Source: Pectobacterium fontis (lineage in GTDB: Bacteria > Pseudomonadota > Gammaproteobacteria > Enterobacterales > Enterobacteriaceae). Taken from it: a stretch of DNA of 64,000 nt. The notes beneath the pieces are model-generated. The model made no database searches. It was not told where the DNA came from and saw only the letters and a list, made by a program, of their open reading frames with translations. Below, piece after piece: positions 33,490-42,996 of this stretch. How positions within the stretch are numbered: the stretch's first letter is position 1; each line of letters starts with the position of its first letter. Position numbers and translations under genes: made by a program. The stretch covers positions 1 through 64,000 of the forward strand of contig NZ_JSXC01000034.1 in NCBI RefSeq assembly GCF_000803215.1, read 5' to 3'.

Positions 33490-33541
33490 TATACCCGTCG
33501 TACTTCAAATTGCATGTGCGTTGGCTGCATTTAGGGCTATA
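33490..33541 (-). repeat. Internally deleted copy of the TATACC repeat
   Basis: A 52-bp segment in the FlxA leader that keeps both termini of the full repeat at 49022-49148, in inverted orientation: TATACCCGTCGTACTTCAAA on the left and ATTTAGGGCTATA on the right. The central part is deleted. Confidence 0.65.
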
Positions 33542-33558
33542 CCCGAATGGCTGGGTAT

Positions 33559-33585
33559 ATATCGGTAATTTAAACACTTTCCCTA
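33559..33585 (-). promoter_or_regulatory. Possible sigma-28 promoter for the FlxA-like gene
   Basis: Read on the minus strand: TAGGGAAA, 11 bases, then ACCGATAT. The -10 core CCGATA is perfect and the spacing is exact, but the -35 matches only partly. E. coli flxA is FliA-dependent, which makes this plausible. Confidence 0.35.
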
Positions 33586-33733
33586 AGGCGACATTGTTGG
33601 CAATGAAATATGAAATACTCATTTTTTTGGCAGTCAATGTAACTAAATGTATCTTTCAGGCGATCGTGGAACACGAAGGGCCGGCAAGAGCGTTTCGTGA
33701 CTCCCTTGCCAGCGATTGATGCGAGGTTATCCG

Positions 33734-35269
33734 TTAGCTTCCATATACGTTAATGGCGCTGTTCAGCCGTCTGGCCTGAAGATTTAGCCTTTCAGCGGCT
33801 TCTGTTGAGTGCGTAACCATATCGGTATTGCGTTGTGTCATTTGTTCTATCTGGGCGATAGAGGTATTGATCAGGCCTAGCGCAGAGGTTTGCTCATGCG
33901 TGGCGTGGCTGATCTCCTTGATCATGGTGGAGACTTGCAGGACTTCATCAACGATATCGCTGATATGTTTGCCTGCGTTTTCTACCATGGTGCTGCCCTG
34001 TTTTACATTTTCAACGTTGGTGTCGATCAACGCTTTAATCTCTTTAGCCGCAGAGGCGGAATGCTGCGCTAAATTACGCACCTCGGCGGCTACCACGGCA
34101 AACCCTCTCCCCTGTACGCCGGCACGAGCGGCTTCAACGGCGGCATTAAGCGCAAGAATGTTGGTCTGGAAGGCAATACTGTCTATCACGCCAATGATAT
34201 CAACGATTTTATCGCTGGCACTGGAAATGGAATCCATCATGCCGATAGTTTCCTTCATGATATTGCCGCCTTTTAGCGCGGTGCTGCTAGCGGCTTCCGC
34301 CATGGTTGTGGCCTGTGCTGCGGTTTCTGCACTCTGTTGCACGGCAACGGTAATTTCTTCAATCGCGGCAGCGGTTTGTTGCAGGTTTGCCGATGTTTCT
34401 TCCGTGCGGGTATTCAGGTCGATATTGTTTTCCGCCAGTTTATGGCTGACATTAGTGATGCCGCCCACCTGTGTGCTGACGTCATCGACCAGCGAATGCA
34501 GGTTCAAGCCAAACTGATTGACGGAGCGTAACAGTAAGCCAATTTCGTCTACCCGATTCAGATGGACATGCTTGACTTTACGGCCTGATACCACATGCTG
34601 AGCCTGCTTCAGTATCGTTCTGATAGGTCGTGCAATTTGATTTTGCAGAAACTGATCCACGATGACGGTGAGGAACAGCGTCAGCGCTATCAGCCACAGC
34701 GGATTTATTCCACTGAACGCGAGCAGAGCGGGAATAAGCCCGACTGCCAAGACCGCGATGCGCAAACGCCAGCGAACGGACAATTTTTGCAGGATAGACA
34801 GAGGGGAAAGGAGTCCGGTACGAACGACCAGCCCTTTGTAGAATTTACGGTTGCCCGCCTGCTTTTTCTGCACGGCGCTATACAGCGTTTCGGCAGACTT
34901 GATTTCTTCAGCGCTGGGCGTGTTGCGTACCGAGATATACCCGGCGAGCTGCTCCTGCTGATAAACCGGTGTAACGTTGGCGCGAACCCAATAATGGTCG
35001 CCGTTGTTGCGACGGTTTTTGACGAGTCCTGTCCAGCTATCGCCCTGTTTTAAGGTAAACCACAGGTCTGCATAGGCTTCAACAGGCATATCTGGATGAC
35101 GCACAATATTGTGAGGCTGGTTGATGAGTTGCTCTTCAGAAAAACCGCTAACCTTAATGAAGGCAGAATTGGCATAGGTAATGTGGCTGTGAATATTTGT
35201 TGTGGACATCAATATGGTGTCCATATCTAACAGATACTCCTGCTGTGTAACAGGTGTATTCAATCTCAT
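33734..35269 (-). CDS. aer: Aer-type PAS-domain chemotaxis/aerotaxis receptor
   Basis: A 511-residue energy-taxis receptor. The N-terminal PAS domain (about 10-115) contains ITYANSAFIKVSGFSEEQLI and the NIVRHPDMP motif typical of the FAD-binding Aer sensor. A membrane anchor with two hydrophobic stretches lies at about 165-205. HAMP-like sequence follows (ARPIRTILKQAQHVVSG), then the signalling domain with AFQTNILALNAAVEAARAGV. There is no periplasmic ligand domain and no C-terminal CheR-binding pentapeptide. It likely senses redox or oxygen state. It lies 96 bases upstream of the FlxA-like gene on the same strand. Confidence 0.88.
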   Translation of the reverse strand: MRLNTPVTQQEYLLDMDTILMSTTNIHSHITYANSAFIKVSGFSEEQLINQPHNIVRHPDMPVEAYADLWFTLKQGDSWTGLVKNRRNNGDHYWVRANVTPVYQQEQLAGYISVRNTPSAEEIKSAETLYSAVQKKQAGNRKFYKGLVVRTGLLSPLSILQKLSVRWRLRIAVLAVGLIPALLAFSGINPLWLIALTLFLTVIVDQFLQNQIARPIRTILKQAQHVVSGRKVKHVHLNRVDEIGLLLRSVNQFGLNLHSLVDDVSTQVGGITNVSHKLAENNIDLNTRTEETSANLQQTAAAIEEITVAVQQSAETAAQATTMAEAASSTALKGGNIMKETIGMMDSISSASDKIVDIIGVIDSIAFQTNILALNAAVEAARAGVQGRGFAVVAAEVRNLAQHSASAAKEIKALIDTNVENVKQGSTMVENAGKHISDIVDEVLQVSTMIKEISHATHEQTSALGLINTSIAQIEQMTQRNTDMVTHSTEAAERLNLQARRLNSAINVYGS

Positions 35270-35469
35270 GAGAAACCCCGGCGTATGTATCCCACTCAGT
35301 TTCTTGGTTCAACCAGATCGATCGCTTTTCTCGCTTTAACCGTTCTGATTCTTACAGCGGTTAAAGCGCGGTGAGTTACCGCGTGGTACGTCCCATGAAA
35401 TCTGTCAGGCATATTGCTGTGTAAAGATTCAAGTTATTCAAATGGGTATACTGAAATTTTTTTGGTATC

Positions 35470-35700
35470 TTAGAACCTACTCCATTAGGCTATTTTATTG
35501 GCCATTTTGAACTTGGGCAGTACTCGCACAAGCGCAATTGCATATAAATGTCCTTTGTGGCAGCCCTCCGAGGGAGCGTAACGAATGATCCTCACGTACT
35601 ACATGTGCGTTTCGGTTTCTGTACGCTGTCCGTGTCCAAGCTAACGGTAACAATAGCGCCTACTGGAATGGGGGTTTTCTCGCTTATATAAAATAATGCT
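35470..35700 (+). repeat. AGAACCT repeat, longer form
   Basis: Starts TTAGAACCTACTCCATTAGG, matching the element at 24466 apart from small differences, and continues through a structured segment with short inverted repeats (for example CTCCGAGGGAG near 35566). The right boundary is uncertain. It appears to be a noncoding repeat-family member rather than a gene. Confidence 0.4.
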
Positions 35701-36092
35701 AAGCATTCTTTATAAAAATCGGGATATTAACCCAGTGTTGTGCGTGATAATGGTGTCATAACTTTATTGTAACGAGTATCTATCCGTGTCAGCACGCTAT
35801 TCCAACAGAAGTAAATTTATTATGAGGGCAATTATCCTGTCAATTGATTCATTTTACTGGCAATAAATAATTGCTAAAAACATGATTAAGAATAGGTTAA
35901 GGGGGGATAGGTTTTTTTTAAAAGTGGTTTGGTGAATCGGTAATATTGATGGTAAAAATAATTATTTGTTAATTTTTTTATATTTTTTCTTTGCGTGAGT
36001 GGGGTTAAATGTTGCCGCTCTGCTATTTATTCTTTTAATTAGTACTTTTGGTTCGTTCTTATTGAGACTGAATTTATTGTAGATCAAATAAC

Positions 36093-36127
36093 ATCATCCG
36101 CAGGCCAGTCATCGCTCTGGCCTGCGG
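36093..36127 (-). terminator. Terminator of garD
   Basis: Perfect 11-bp stem CCGCAGGCCAG (36098-36108) with CTGGCCTGCGG (36117-36127) and an 8-base loop, immediately beyond the minus-strand garD stop. The T-run is weak. Confidence 0.65.
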
Positions 36128-36135
36128 AAAGATAA

Positions 36136-37710
36136 TCAGGTCACTGGTGCTGGATTGAAAACGGCCAGCGCATTATGAAGCCCCCATTGATCGGACCAGG
36201 TTTTTTTCTTGCCGCTGGCGATATCCAAAATAAAGTGGAAAAGCTGCCAGCCCACATCTTCGATCGTCGCCTCTCCGGTAGCAATCGTACCGGCATCAAT
36301 ATCCATCAGATCGTGCCAGCGATTTGCCAATGCGGTACGTGTCGCCATTTTGATTACAGGTACAGCCAGCAGGCCATAAGGCGTACCGCGACCCGTGGTG
36401 AAGACTTGCACGGTAATACCAGATGCAAGCTGCTGAGTGCCACACACAAAGTCGCTGGCTGGGGTTGCCGCATAAATCAACCCGCGCTTGGTTGGGCGCT
36501 GACCGGGAGACAGAACTTCGACAATCGCGCTGGTGCCTGATTTGGCTATTGAGCCGAGTGCTTTTTCCACCACATTGGCGAGGCCACCTTTTTTATTGCC
36601 CGGTGATGGATTGGCGCTACGGTCGGTCTGACCGCTATCGAGATAGTTATCGTACCAGGCCATTTCCTCCAGCAGACGTTTACCCACCTCTTCATTAATG
36701 GCGCGCGGCGTTAGCAAATGAATGGCATCGCGCACTTCGGTCACTTCGGAGAACATGACGGTTGCGCCGCAACGAACCAGCAGGTCGGATGCAAAACCAA
36801 CGGCTGGGTTAGCGGTGACGCCGGAGAACGCATCGCTGCCGCCACACTGCATACCGACAACCAGTTCTGAAGCAGGGCATGTCTCACGCTGACGTTTGTT
36901 CAAGCGTTGCAGGTGTTTGTCTGCCATGGTCAGGATGTCATCCACCATCGATCTGAAGCCGACATGATGTTCATCTTGCAAGCGAACGATGCTGGTATCA
37001 TCAAGGGAAATGGCCTGCACATCCGGCGTCCCTTCCAGCAGGCGCTCCGGTTGCAATTTTTCACAGCCCAGGCCCACCACCATTATTTCGCCGCCAAAAT
37101 TCGGGTTCAGCGCCAGGTTATGAATGGTGCGGATTGGCACTATCGCCGCGGGGGCATTGATCGCCACGCCACAGCCGTAGAGATGATTGAGCGCGACCAC
37201 GCCATCCACATTGGGATAGTTAGGCAATAAGTCTCGCTCGATAATTTTAACTACATAGTCCACCACGCCTGCGACGCAGTGTACGCTGGTCGTGATACCT
37301 AACAGATTTTTTGTGCCCACGCTGCCATCGGCGTTACGGTAACCTTCAAAGGTGTAGCCTTCCAGCGGAGGAAGAGAGGGGGGAATTTTTGTCGCCAGCG
37401 GCAGAGTGTCCAGCGCAGGTGCTTGGGGTAACTCAACCAGAGACTCGTCAATCCAGCTTCCTTTGGCAATATCGCGCAACGCATACCCGATAATTTCACC
37501 ATAGCGAATAATTGCGCCGGATTTGGCGATATCTATAAGAGCCACTTTGTGACCCTGTGGAACATGCTCAATTAATTCCAGATTATCATTAAAACGGGTT
37601 CCGGCACGTAAGCCATTATTATTAACAACAATGGCAACATTATCAGAATCGTGAACTTTAATATAAAGTGGCTGCTCTTGTGCAGCATTACTTTCTGATT
37701 TATCTGACAT
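36136..37710 (-). CDS. garD: Galactarate dehydratase GarD
   Basis: A 524-residue UxaA/GarD-family dehydratase that converts galactarate (mucate) to 5-dehydro-4-deoxyglucarate. The N-terminal SAF-like domain (about 1-110, with [16 protein letters not shown]) is followed by the catalytic region with [52 protein letters not shown] and [12 protein letters not shown]. The frame extends 38 codons upstream, but the ATG at 37710 gives the E. coli-like length and N-terminus. It is divergent from gudP, and the 542-base shared region carries a CRP-like site. In E. coli garD is divergent from garP instead. Confidence 0.96.
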   Translation of the reverse strand: MSDKSESNAAQEQPLYIKVHDSDNVAIVVNNNGLRAGTRFNDNLELIEHVPQGHKVALIDIAKSGAIIRYGEIIGYALRDIAKGSWIDESLVELPQAPALDTLPLATKIPPSLPPLEGYTFEGYRNADGSVGTKNLLGITTSVHCVAGVVDYVVKIIERDLLPNYPNVDGVVALNHLYGCGVAINAPAAIVPIRTIHNLALNPNFGGEIMVVGLGCEKLQPERLLEGTPDVQAISLDDTSIVRLQDEHHVGFRSMVDDILTMADKHLQRLNKRQRETCPASELVVGMQCGGSDAFSGVTANPAVGFASDLLVRCGATVMFSEVTEVRDAIHLLTPRAINEEVGKRLLEEMAWYDNYLDSGQTDRSANPSPGNKKGGLANVVEKALGSIAKSGTSAIVEVLSPGQRPTKRGLIYAATPASDFVCGTQQLASGITVQVFTTGRGTPYGLLAVPVIKMATRTALANRWHDLMDIDAGTIATGEATIEDVGWQLFHFILDIASGKKKTWSDQWGLHNALAVFNPAPVT

Positions 37711-37879
37711 GATGCAAGCCTGTATTATTGGTTTATCAGAAACGCGGTGGTAACTATTACCATGCGATGACTTCATTGCTCGCCAATGAGTATACGTGAG
37801 GTTCTCTTCTCGTACATTATGCAATTGACCTAAGTCAGGGTTTTTTGTGCCTTATTTGTCAGGCGAAGATCCAATTTTT

Positions 37880-37895
37880 GGTGAGTTTGATCACA
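37880..37895. promoter_or_regulatory. CRP-binding site between garD and gudP
   Basis: GGTGA-N6-TCACA matches the CRP consensus TGTGA-N6-TCACA at 9 of 10 positions. The location between divergent carbon-catabolism operons fits catabolite control. Confidence 0.6.
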
Positions 37896-37966
37896 TTCCC
37901 TCTATGCGCTTTTTTTAAGGGGGGAATGAACATAATGCGTATAAAGGTAAAAAGAGAATAATGATA

Positions 37967-37991
37967 TTTTTCGTGAAATACCTCGCATTAG
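37967..37991 (+). promoter_or_regulatory. Conserved block 1, gudP copy
   Basis: The core TCGTGAAATACCTC-x-CATTAG occurs here and at 39798-39821 with a single difference in over 20 bases. It is too long to be chance and is followed in both places by conserved block 2 about 190-210 bases later. Regulator unknown. Confidence 0.6.
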
Positions 37992-38179
37992 ATAGGGCAA
38001 GTGCACCAACATATTCAAAAGGACATTTTTAATGTTGGGCTTTTATCTAGTGAGCGGCAAGCAGGTAAAAATTATAATGTTGCTGCGAGTTGAAGGTGTC
38101 AGCTAATTACGTTGAGGCTATATAGCCTGGCTATTCGCAAAAAAATAAAGATGGAAATATTCACTATCCACTGATCTTC

Positions 38180-38196
38180 ATTCTGATAACCCTACA
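38180..38196 (+). promoter_or_regulatory. Conserved block 2, gudP copy
   Basis: ATTCTGATAACCCTACA, 17 bases, is identical to 39989-40005 upstream of gudX. It ends 56 bases before the gudP ATG. The GATAAC inside could be part of a -10 element. Confidence 0.6.
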
Positions 38197-38252
38197 CCGT
38201 TATCTGTTATTCGGAATGAATGAGCGAACCGCGATTGAAGCAGGAGTTCATC

Positions 38253-39605
38253 ATGAATACAGTAAGCTCAGCGGCTGGCGCGATACAAAAGAGAACAAAC
38301 GCCCGCTACTGGATTGTCGTGATGTTGTTTATTGTCACGTCATTTAACTATGGAGACCGTGCGACCTTATCCATTGCTGGTTCAGCAATGTCTAAGGAGA
38401 TAGGGTTGGATGCGGTAGGGATGGGATATATCTTCTCTGCATTCTCTTGGGCATACGTTATTGGGCAAATACCTGGAGGCTGGTTGCTCGATCGCTTTGG
38501 CTCAAAGAAAGTCTACTTCTACAGTATTTTGACCTGGTCGATTTTTACCTTATTACAAGGCTTTGTTGATATCTTCAGCGGCGCGGGCATTGTCATTTCT
38601 TTGTTCTTCCTGCGCTTTATGGTTGGTTTGTGTGAATCACCATCGTTCCCAGGTAATAGCCGAATTGTGGCTGCCTGGTTCCCTGCGCAAGAGCGTGGCA
38701 CCGCCGTAGCGATATTCAACTCGGCACAGTACTTCGCCACGGTAATTTTTGCCCCCATCATGGGCTGGTTGGTACACGCCGTGGGTTGGGCGCATGTGTT
38801 CTGGTTCATGGGCGGGTTGGGGATCATTCTGAGTTTTGTCTGGCTGAAAGCTATCCACGATCCGAAGGATCACCCTGGCGTTAACCAAGCCGAATTGGAT
38901 TACATTGAGGCCGGCGGCGCGTTGATTAATATGGATGCCAAAGGGACGAAAAAAATAACCGAAAAAGGTGAAAAATGGCACCAAATCAAGCAATTAATGC
39001 AATCTCGTATGATGCTTGGTGTGTACATCGGTCAATATTGTATTAATGCTCTGACCTACTTTTTTATCACCTGGTTCCCGCTTTATCTGGTTCAGGCTCG
39101 CGGTATGTCGATCCTCAAAGCAGGGTTTGTTGCCTCTGTTCCTGCTATTTGTGGTTTTGTGGGCGGGGTGCTGGGGGGGATCATTTCCGATTACCTGATG
39201 CGCAGAACCCATTCCCTGACGTTTGCCCGTAAAACACCTATCGTTCTCGGTATGTTGCTCTCCATGTCGATGGTGATTTGTAATTACGTGGAAACGGAAT
39301 GGGTCGTCATTGCGGTGATGTCTGCGGCCTTTTTTGGTAAAGGTATTGGTGCGCTGGGCTGGGCGGTCATGGCCGATACGGCACCGAAAGAAATCAGCGG
39401 GTTAAGCGGTGGCCTGTTCAATATGTTCGGTAATGCGTCGGGTATTGTGACGCCGATTGCGATTGGCTACATCATCGGAATGACCGGTTCGTTCAATGGC
39501 GGTCTGGTGTATGTCGGGATCCACGCGCTGGTTGCCATCGTCAGCTACTTGTTCATTGTGCAGGATATTAAACGTATCGAGTTAAAGCCGTTCGTTAAGC
39601 AGTAA
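38253..39605 (+). CDS. gudP: Glucarate/galactarate MFS transporter GudP
   Basis: A 450-residue major facilitator of the anion:cation symporter family, very close to E. coli GudP. Residues 15-32 start with KRTNARYWIVVMLFIVTSFNYGDRATLS. The loop motif GGWLLDRFGSKK and about 12 hydrophobic segments are visible. It imports D-glucarate and probably galactarate, since no garP is present in this locus. The ATG at 38253, 11 codons inside the open frame, is chosen because it gives the conserved N-terminus. A hairpin follows the stop, and gudX is 607 bases away. Confidence 0.95.
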   Translation: MNTVSSAAGAIQKRTNARYWIVVMLFIVTSFNYGDRATLSIAGSAMSKEIGLDAVGMGYIFSAFSWAYVIGQIPGGWLLDRFGSKKVYFYSILTWSIFTLLQGFVDIFSGAGIVISLFFLRFMVGLCESPSFPGNSRIVAAWFPAQERGTAVAIFNSAQYFATVIFAPIMGWLVHAVGWAHVFWFMGGLGIILSFVWLKAIHDPKDHPGVNQAELDYIEAGGALINMDAKGTKKITEKGEKWHQIKQLMQSRMMLGVYIGQYCINALTYFFITWFPLYLVQARGMSILKAGFVASVPAICGFVGGVLGGIISDYLMRRTHSLTFARKTPIVLGMLLSMSMVICNYVETEWVVIAVMSAAFFGKGIGALGWAVMADTAPKEISGLSGGLFNMFGNASGIVTPIAIGYIIGMTGSFNGGLVYVGIHALVAIVSYLFIVQDIKRIELKPFVKQ

Positions 39606-39650
39606 GGCCATTCGTGGCGGTATAAGTCTGAATATCGGCAATAACATCAC

Positions 39651-39690
39651 ACGCTACGCTATCAGTATGATAGCGCAGCGTTTCGCTATT
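39651..39690 (+). terminator. Hairpin after gudP
   Basis: ACGCTACGCTATCA (39651-39664) pairs at 13 of 14 positions with TGATAGCGCAGCGT (39668-39681), followed by TTCGCTATT. It is a stable hairpin with only a weak T-run, likely reducing read-through from gudP to gudX. Confidence 0.6.
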
Positions 39691-39797
39691 AGAGACGTCG
39701 TTTATTTATGTGATGAAAAACCGGGTTTTACCTATTCGGAATTAAGGGCAACGGTACGTATTTTGGTGTTTATAAGGCGGAAATTCGCTTTTCCCGG

Positions 39798-39821
39798 TTT
39801 TCGTGAAATACCTCCCATTAG
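39798..39821 (+). promoter_or_regulatory. Conserved block 1, gudX copy
   Basis: Second copy of the block at 37967-37991 (TCGTGAAATACCTC-x-CATTAG). Located about 390 bases upstream of gudX. Confidence 0.6.
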
Positions 39822-39988
39822 CCTGTGATAATGACATATTTAATCTGCATTTCGACAGGGAATGCTGTGCTATTGCCCAATGAGTTGTGAAATAAGAAAA
39901 CTTATACTTTTTACTGAAAGCGGTATGGATGACGACACGGCTTTCCTGACGGGTTTAATTCGCTATTAAGGTCGTTATACCTGTTTTT

Positions 39989-40005
39989 ATTCTGATAACC
40001 CTACA
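39989..40005 (+). promoter_or_regulatory. Conserved block 2, gudX copy
   Basis: Exact 17-base match to 38180-38196. It ends 61 bases upstream of the small leader ORF start at 40067, a spacing nearly equal to that between the first copy and gudP (56 bases). Confidence 0.6.
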
Positions 40006-40066
40006 AGCATTGTTTATTTGATATCAGCGTAAAAACACGGTCGCGCTAATAAAGTAGGAAAACAAC

Positions 40067-40213
40067 ATGAAATTATCTACTGGTGCACCATTGGTTTTTT
40101 ATTTTTGTATGGCTGATTTATTTTCATCCGTCTCAACGCCATCCTGTATTTTGGCAACCATAGGAAATCTAACTGTCAATGCTGTTCGCTCGATTCATGA
40201 GGGGGAACGGTAA
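40067..40213 (+). CDS. Small leader ORF coupled to gudX (48 codons)
   Basis: An open frame of 48 codons beginning [20 protein letters not shown]. The ATG has a good ribosome binding site (TAGGA, about 7 bases upstream), and the TAA stop overlaps the gudX ATG as TAATG, a layout typical of translational coupling. It also lies 61 bases after conserved block 2, the same spacing that gudP has from its own copy. The product is mildly hydrophobic in the first half, has no recognised family and is not part of the E. coli operon that I know. It could be a leader peptide, a small protein or the remnant of a lost gene. Confidence 0.45.
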   Translation: MKLSTGAPLVFYFCMADLFSSVSTPSCILATIGNLTVNAVRSIHEGER

Positions 40214-41550
40214 TGACCAAGTTGTCTGCGACCCCTGTAATTACCGACATGAAAGTCATCCCCGTCGCGGGCTATGACAGCATGTTGCTGAACATCGGTG
40301 GGGCTCATGGTGCTTACTTCACGCGTAATCTCGTCATTTTAACCGACAGCGCCGGGCATACCGGTGTTGGCGAAGCGCCCGGTGGTGATGTTATTTACAA
40401 CACGCTGGTTGAGGCCATTCCCCGTGTAAAAGGCGAACAAATCTCTCGCATGAACCGTTTGGTGTATGACATCCATGTCGGCAACCAATCTTCTGATTTT
40501 GATTCTTTCGGCAAGGGCGCCTGGACGTTTGAACTGCGTGTGAACGCGGTGGCTGCACTCGAAGCGGCGCTGCTCGATTTGCTGGGGCAATTCATGGGTG
40601 TCCCCGTTGCGGAGCTGCTCGGGCCGGGTAAACAGCGTGATGACGTCACCGTGCTTGGCTATTTGTTCTATATCGGCGACCGCACGAAGACGGATTTGCC
40701 TTACCTGACGGGCGAAAAAGGCAAGCACGAGTGGTATCACCTGCGTCACCAGAAGGCGATGGACAGCGACGCGATTGTGCGTTTGGCCGAAGCCACGACA
40801 GACCGCTACGGATTTAAAGATTTCAAACTCAAAGGGGGCGTGCTGCCCGGCGAGCAGGAAATTGATGCCGTGAAAGCACTGAAAAAGCGTTTCCCCGATG
40901 CCCGTATTACCGTCGATCCCAACGGTGCCTGGCTGCTGGATGAAGCCATTCGACTGTGCAAAGACATGAAGGGCATTCTGACCTATGCGGAAGATCCGTG
41001 CGGCGCGGAACAAGGGTTCTCTGGGCGTGAGGTAATGGCGGAATTCCGCCGGGCTACCGGCCTGCCGGTAGCGACCAACATGATTGCCACCAACTGGCGT
41101 GAAATGAACCATGCCGTGATGTTGCAGGCGGTCGATATTCCGTTAGCCGATCCGCATTTCTGGACGATGCACGGCGCAGTGCGCGTCGCTCAGATGTGTG
41201 ATGAGTGGGGGCTAACATGGGGCTGCCATTCCAATAACCACTTTGATATCTCTCTGGCGATGTTCACGCATGTCGGTGCGGCGGCACCGGGTAATCCGAC
41301 GGCAATTGATACGCACTGGATCTGGCAGGAAGGGCAGCACCTGACCAAAGAGCCGCTGCAAATCGTCAACGGCAAAATTAAGCTGCCGGAGCGGCCTGGT
41401 CTGGGGATTGAACTGGATATGGCACAGGTCATAAAAGCTCATGAACGGTACAAAACACTACCAAGCGGAGCACGTAACGATGCCACCGCCATGCAATACC
41501 TGATTCCCGGTTGGACATTTGACCGCAAACGTCCGGTTTTTGGTCGTTAG
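40213..41550 (+). CDS. gudX: Glucarate dehydratase-related protein GudX
   Basis: A 445-residue enolase-superfamily member, the paralogue of GudD and orthologue of E. coli GudX. The catalytic features of the glucarate dehydratase group are present: [10 protein letters not shown] with the KxK base, DPNGAW and [13 protein letters not shown] metal ligands, ATNMIATNW, and the His in [12 protein letters not shown]. coli GudX has been reported as a poor dehydratase, so its role may be auxiliary. A GGGGGAA ribosome binding site precedes the ATG, which overlaps the stop of a 48-codon leader ORF. gudD follows after 36 bases. Confidence 0.93.
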   Translation: MTKLSATPVITDMKVIPVAGYDSMLLNIGGAHGAYFTRNLVILTDSAGHTGVGEAPGGDVIYNTLVEAIPRVKGEQISRMNRLVYDIHVGNQSSDFDSFGKGAWTFELRVNAVAALEAALLDLLGQFMGVPVAELLGPGKQRDDVTVLGYLFYIGDRTKTDLPYLTGEKGKHEWYHLRHQKAMDSDAIVRLAEATTDRYGFKDFKLKGGVLPGEQEIDAVKALKKRFPDARITVDPNGAWLLDEAIRLCKDMKGILTYAEDPCGAEQGFSGREVMAEFRRATGLPVATNMIATNWREMNHAVMLQAVDIPLADPHFWTMHGAVRVAQMCDEWGLTWGCHSNNHFDISLAMFTHVGAAAPGNPTAIDTHWIWQEGQHLTKEPLQIVNGKIKLPERPGLGIELDMAQVIKAHERYKTLPSGARNDATAMQYLIPGWTFDRKRPVFGR

Positions 41551-41586
41551 CCCTACAGAGAAAAATAAGAGAGAAAGGATAAGAAA

Positions 41587-42927
41587 ATGACATTGCAAAG
41601 TTCAACGCCAGTGATTACCCACATGCAGGTGATTCCGGTTGCAGGTCACGACAGTATGTTGCTTAACCTGAGTGGCGCGCATGCACCCTATTTCACTCGC
41701 AATATTGTGATTCTGAAAGATAACGCCGGGAATACCGGTGTGGGTGAAATCCCCGGTGGTGAGAAAATCCGCCAAACGCTGGAGGAGGCTGCTGCGCTGG
41801 TGGTGGGGAAAACGCTGGGTGAATACAAAAACGTGATGACCGCGGTGCGCAAACAGTTTGCCGATCGTGACGCCTCCGGGCGCGGTTTACAGACGTTCGA
41901 TCTGCGTACCACCATCCATGTTGTCACGGCGATTGAAGCCGCGATGCTCGATCTGCTGGGGCAGTTTCTCAATGTTAGCGTGGCCTCGCTGCTGGGGGAT
42001 GGTCAACAGCGTGATGCCGTGGAGATGCTGGGGTATCTGTTCTACATCGGCGATCGCAATAAAACCGATTTGCCTTACCAGAATCAGGCTAACGAGAAAT
42101 GCGACTGGTATCGCCTGCGTCACGAAGAAGCGCTGACGCCAGACACCATCGTGCGTTTGGCTGAAGCCGCGTACGAAAAATATGGTTTCAACGATTTCAA
42201 ACTGAAAGGCGGTGTACTCGCAGGTAGCGAAGAGGCCGAGGCGGTAACTGCGCTGGCGCAACGCTTCCCGCAGGCGCGCATTACGCTGGATCCGAACGGA
42301 GCCTGGTCGCTGGATGAGGCGATTGGCTTGGGCAAACAGCTACGCGGCGTACTGGCGTATGCCGAAGATCCGTGCGGTGCGGAACAAGGTTTCTCCGGGC
42401 GTGAAGTGATGGCCGAGTTCCGCCGGGCGACGGGGCTACCTACTGCCACCAACATGATCGCCACCGACTGGCGACAGATGGGGCACACGATTTCACTGCA
42501 ATCGGTCGATATCCCGTTGGCCGATCCGCACTTCTGGACGATGCAAGGATCTGTTCGTGTGGCGCAAATGTGCCACGAATGGGGCTTAACCTGGGGTTCT
42601 CACTCCAATAACCACTTTGATATTTCGTTGGCCATGTTTACCCAGGTCGCGGCAGCGGCACCGGGAAAAATTACGGCGATTGATACGCACTGGATCTGGC
42701 AAGAAGGCAATCAACGCCTGACGAAAGAACCGTTGCAGATTGTGGGCGGCAGGGTGGAAGTGCCGAAGAAACCGGGTCTGGGCATCGAGCTGGATATGGA
42801 TCAGGTGATAAAAGCACACGAACGGTATAAAAACATGGGATTAGGCGCACGTAACGATGCAATAGGAATGCAGTACCTTATCCCTGAGTGGACGTTTGAT
42901 AATAAACGTCCGTGTCTGGTTCGCTAA
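41587..42927 (+). CDS. gudD: Glucarate dehydratase GudD
   Basis: A 446-residue enolase-superfamily enzyme that dehydrates D-glucarate to 5-dehydro-4-deoxy-D-glucarate. The full catalytic set is present: [10 protein letters not shown] (KxK), [36 protein letters not shown] and the histidine in [11 protein letters not shown]. It is nearly identical in motif layout to E. coli GudD. The upstream neighbour gudX is a clear tandem paralogue. garL follows after 69 bases, probably in the same transcript. Confidence 0.96.
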   Translation: MTLQSSTPVITHMQVIPVAGHDSMLLNLSGAHAPYFTRNIVILKDNAGNTGVGEIPGGEKIRQTLEEAAALVVGKTLGEYKNVMTAVRKQFADRDASGRGLQTFDLRTTIHVVTAIEAAMLDLLGQFLNVSVASLLGDGQQRDAVEMLGYLFYIGDRNKTDLPYQNQANEKCDWYRLRHEEALTPDTIVRLAEAAYEKYGFNDFKLKGGVLAGSEEAEAVTALAQRFPQARITLDPNGAWSLDEAIGLGKQLRGVLAYAEDPCGAEQGFSGREVMAEFRRATGLPTATNMIATDWRQMGHTISLQSVDIPLADPHFWTMQGSVRVAQMCHEWGLTWGSHSNNHFDISLAMFTQVAAAAPGKITAIDTHWIWQEGNQRLTKEPLQIVGGRVEVPKKPGLGIELDMDQVIKAHERYKNMGLGARNDAIGMQYLIPEWTFDNKRPCLVR

Positions 42928-42996
42928 CGTTCTGATTTTCCGTTTTTTGATCGCGCCGCTTCAGGCAAGCGGCGCTGGAATGACTGAGGATAAAAA

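Larger units (their letters stand above)
35270..36135. other. 866-bp AT-rich intergenic region between aer and garD
   Basis: No open frame of credible length or with a ribosome binding site was found on either strand. It contains the upstream region of aer at its left end, the repeat at 35470-35700, and a very AT-rich tract (about 35870-36080) of the kind usually bound by H-NS. The garD terminator hairpin lies at its right end. Confidence 0.5.
37711..38252. promoter_or_regulatory. Divergent control region garD/gudP
   Basis: 542 bases with no supported gene. It holds the CRP-like site at 37880-37895, block 1 at 37967-37991 and block 2 at 38180-38196. Blocks 1 and 2 recur in the same order upstream of gudX. 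In E. coli these genes are activated by CdaR in response to hexarates; which block, if any, binds CdaR is unknown. Confidence 0.6.
39606..40066. other. Intergenic region between gudP and the gudX leader ORF
   Basis: 461 bases, unusually long for neighbours that form one operon in E. coli. It contains the hairpin at 39651-39690 and the second copies of conserved blocks 1 and 2. It probably contains a separate promoter for gudX and the genes after it. Confidence 0.6.

Noticed and set aside
35270-35400. Sigma-28 promoter for aer
   Set aside because: A TAAAGCGA-like -35 is present on the minus strand, but no GCCGATAA-like -10 occurs at the right distance.
40339-41112. Antisense open frame opposite gudX
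   Set aside because: A matching antisense frame is also open opposite gudD, which reflects shared sense codons rather than a gene.
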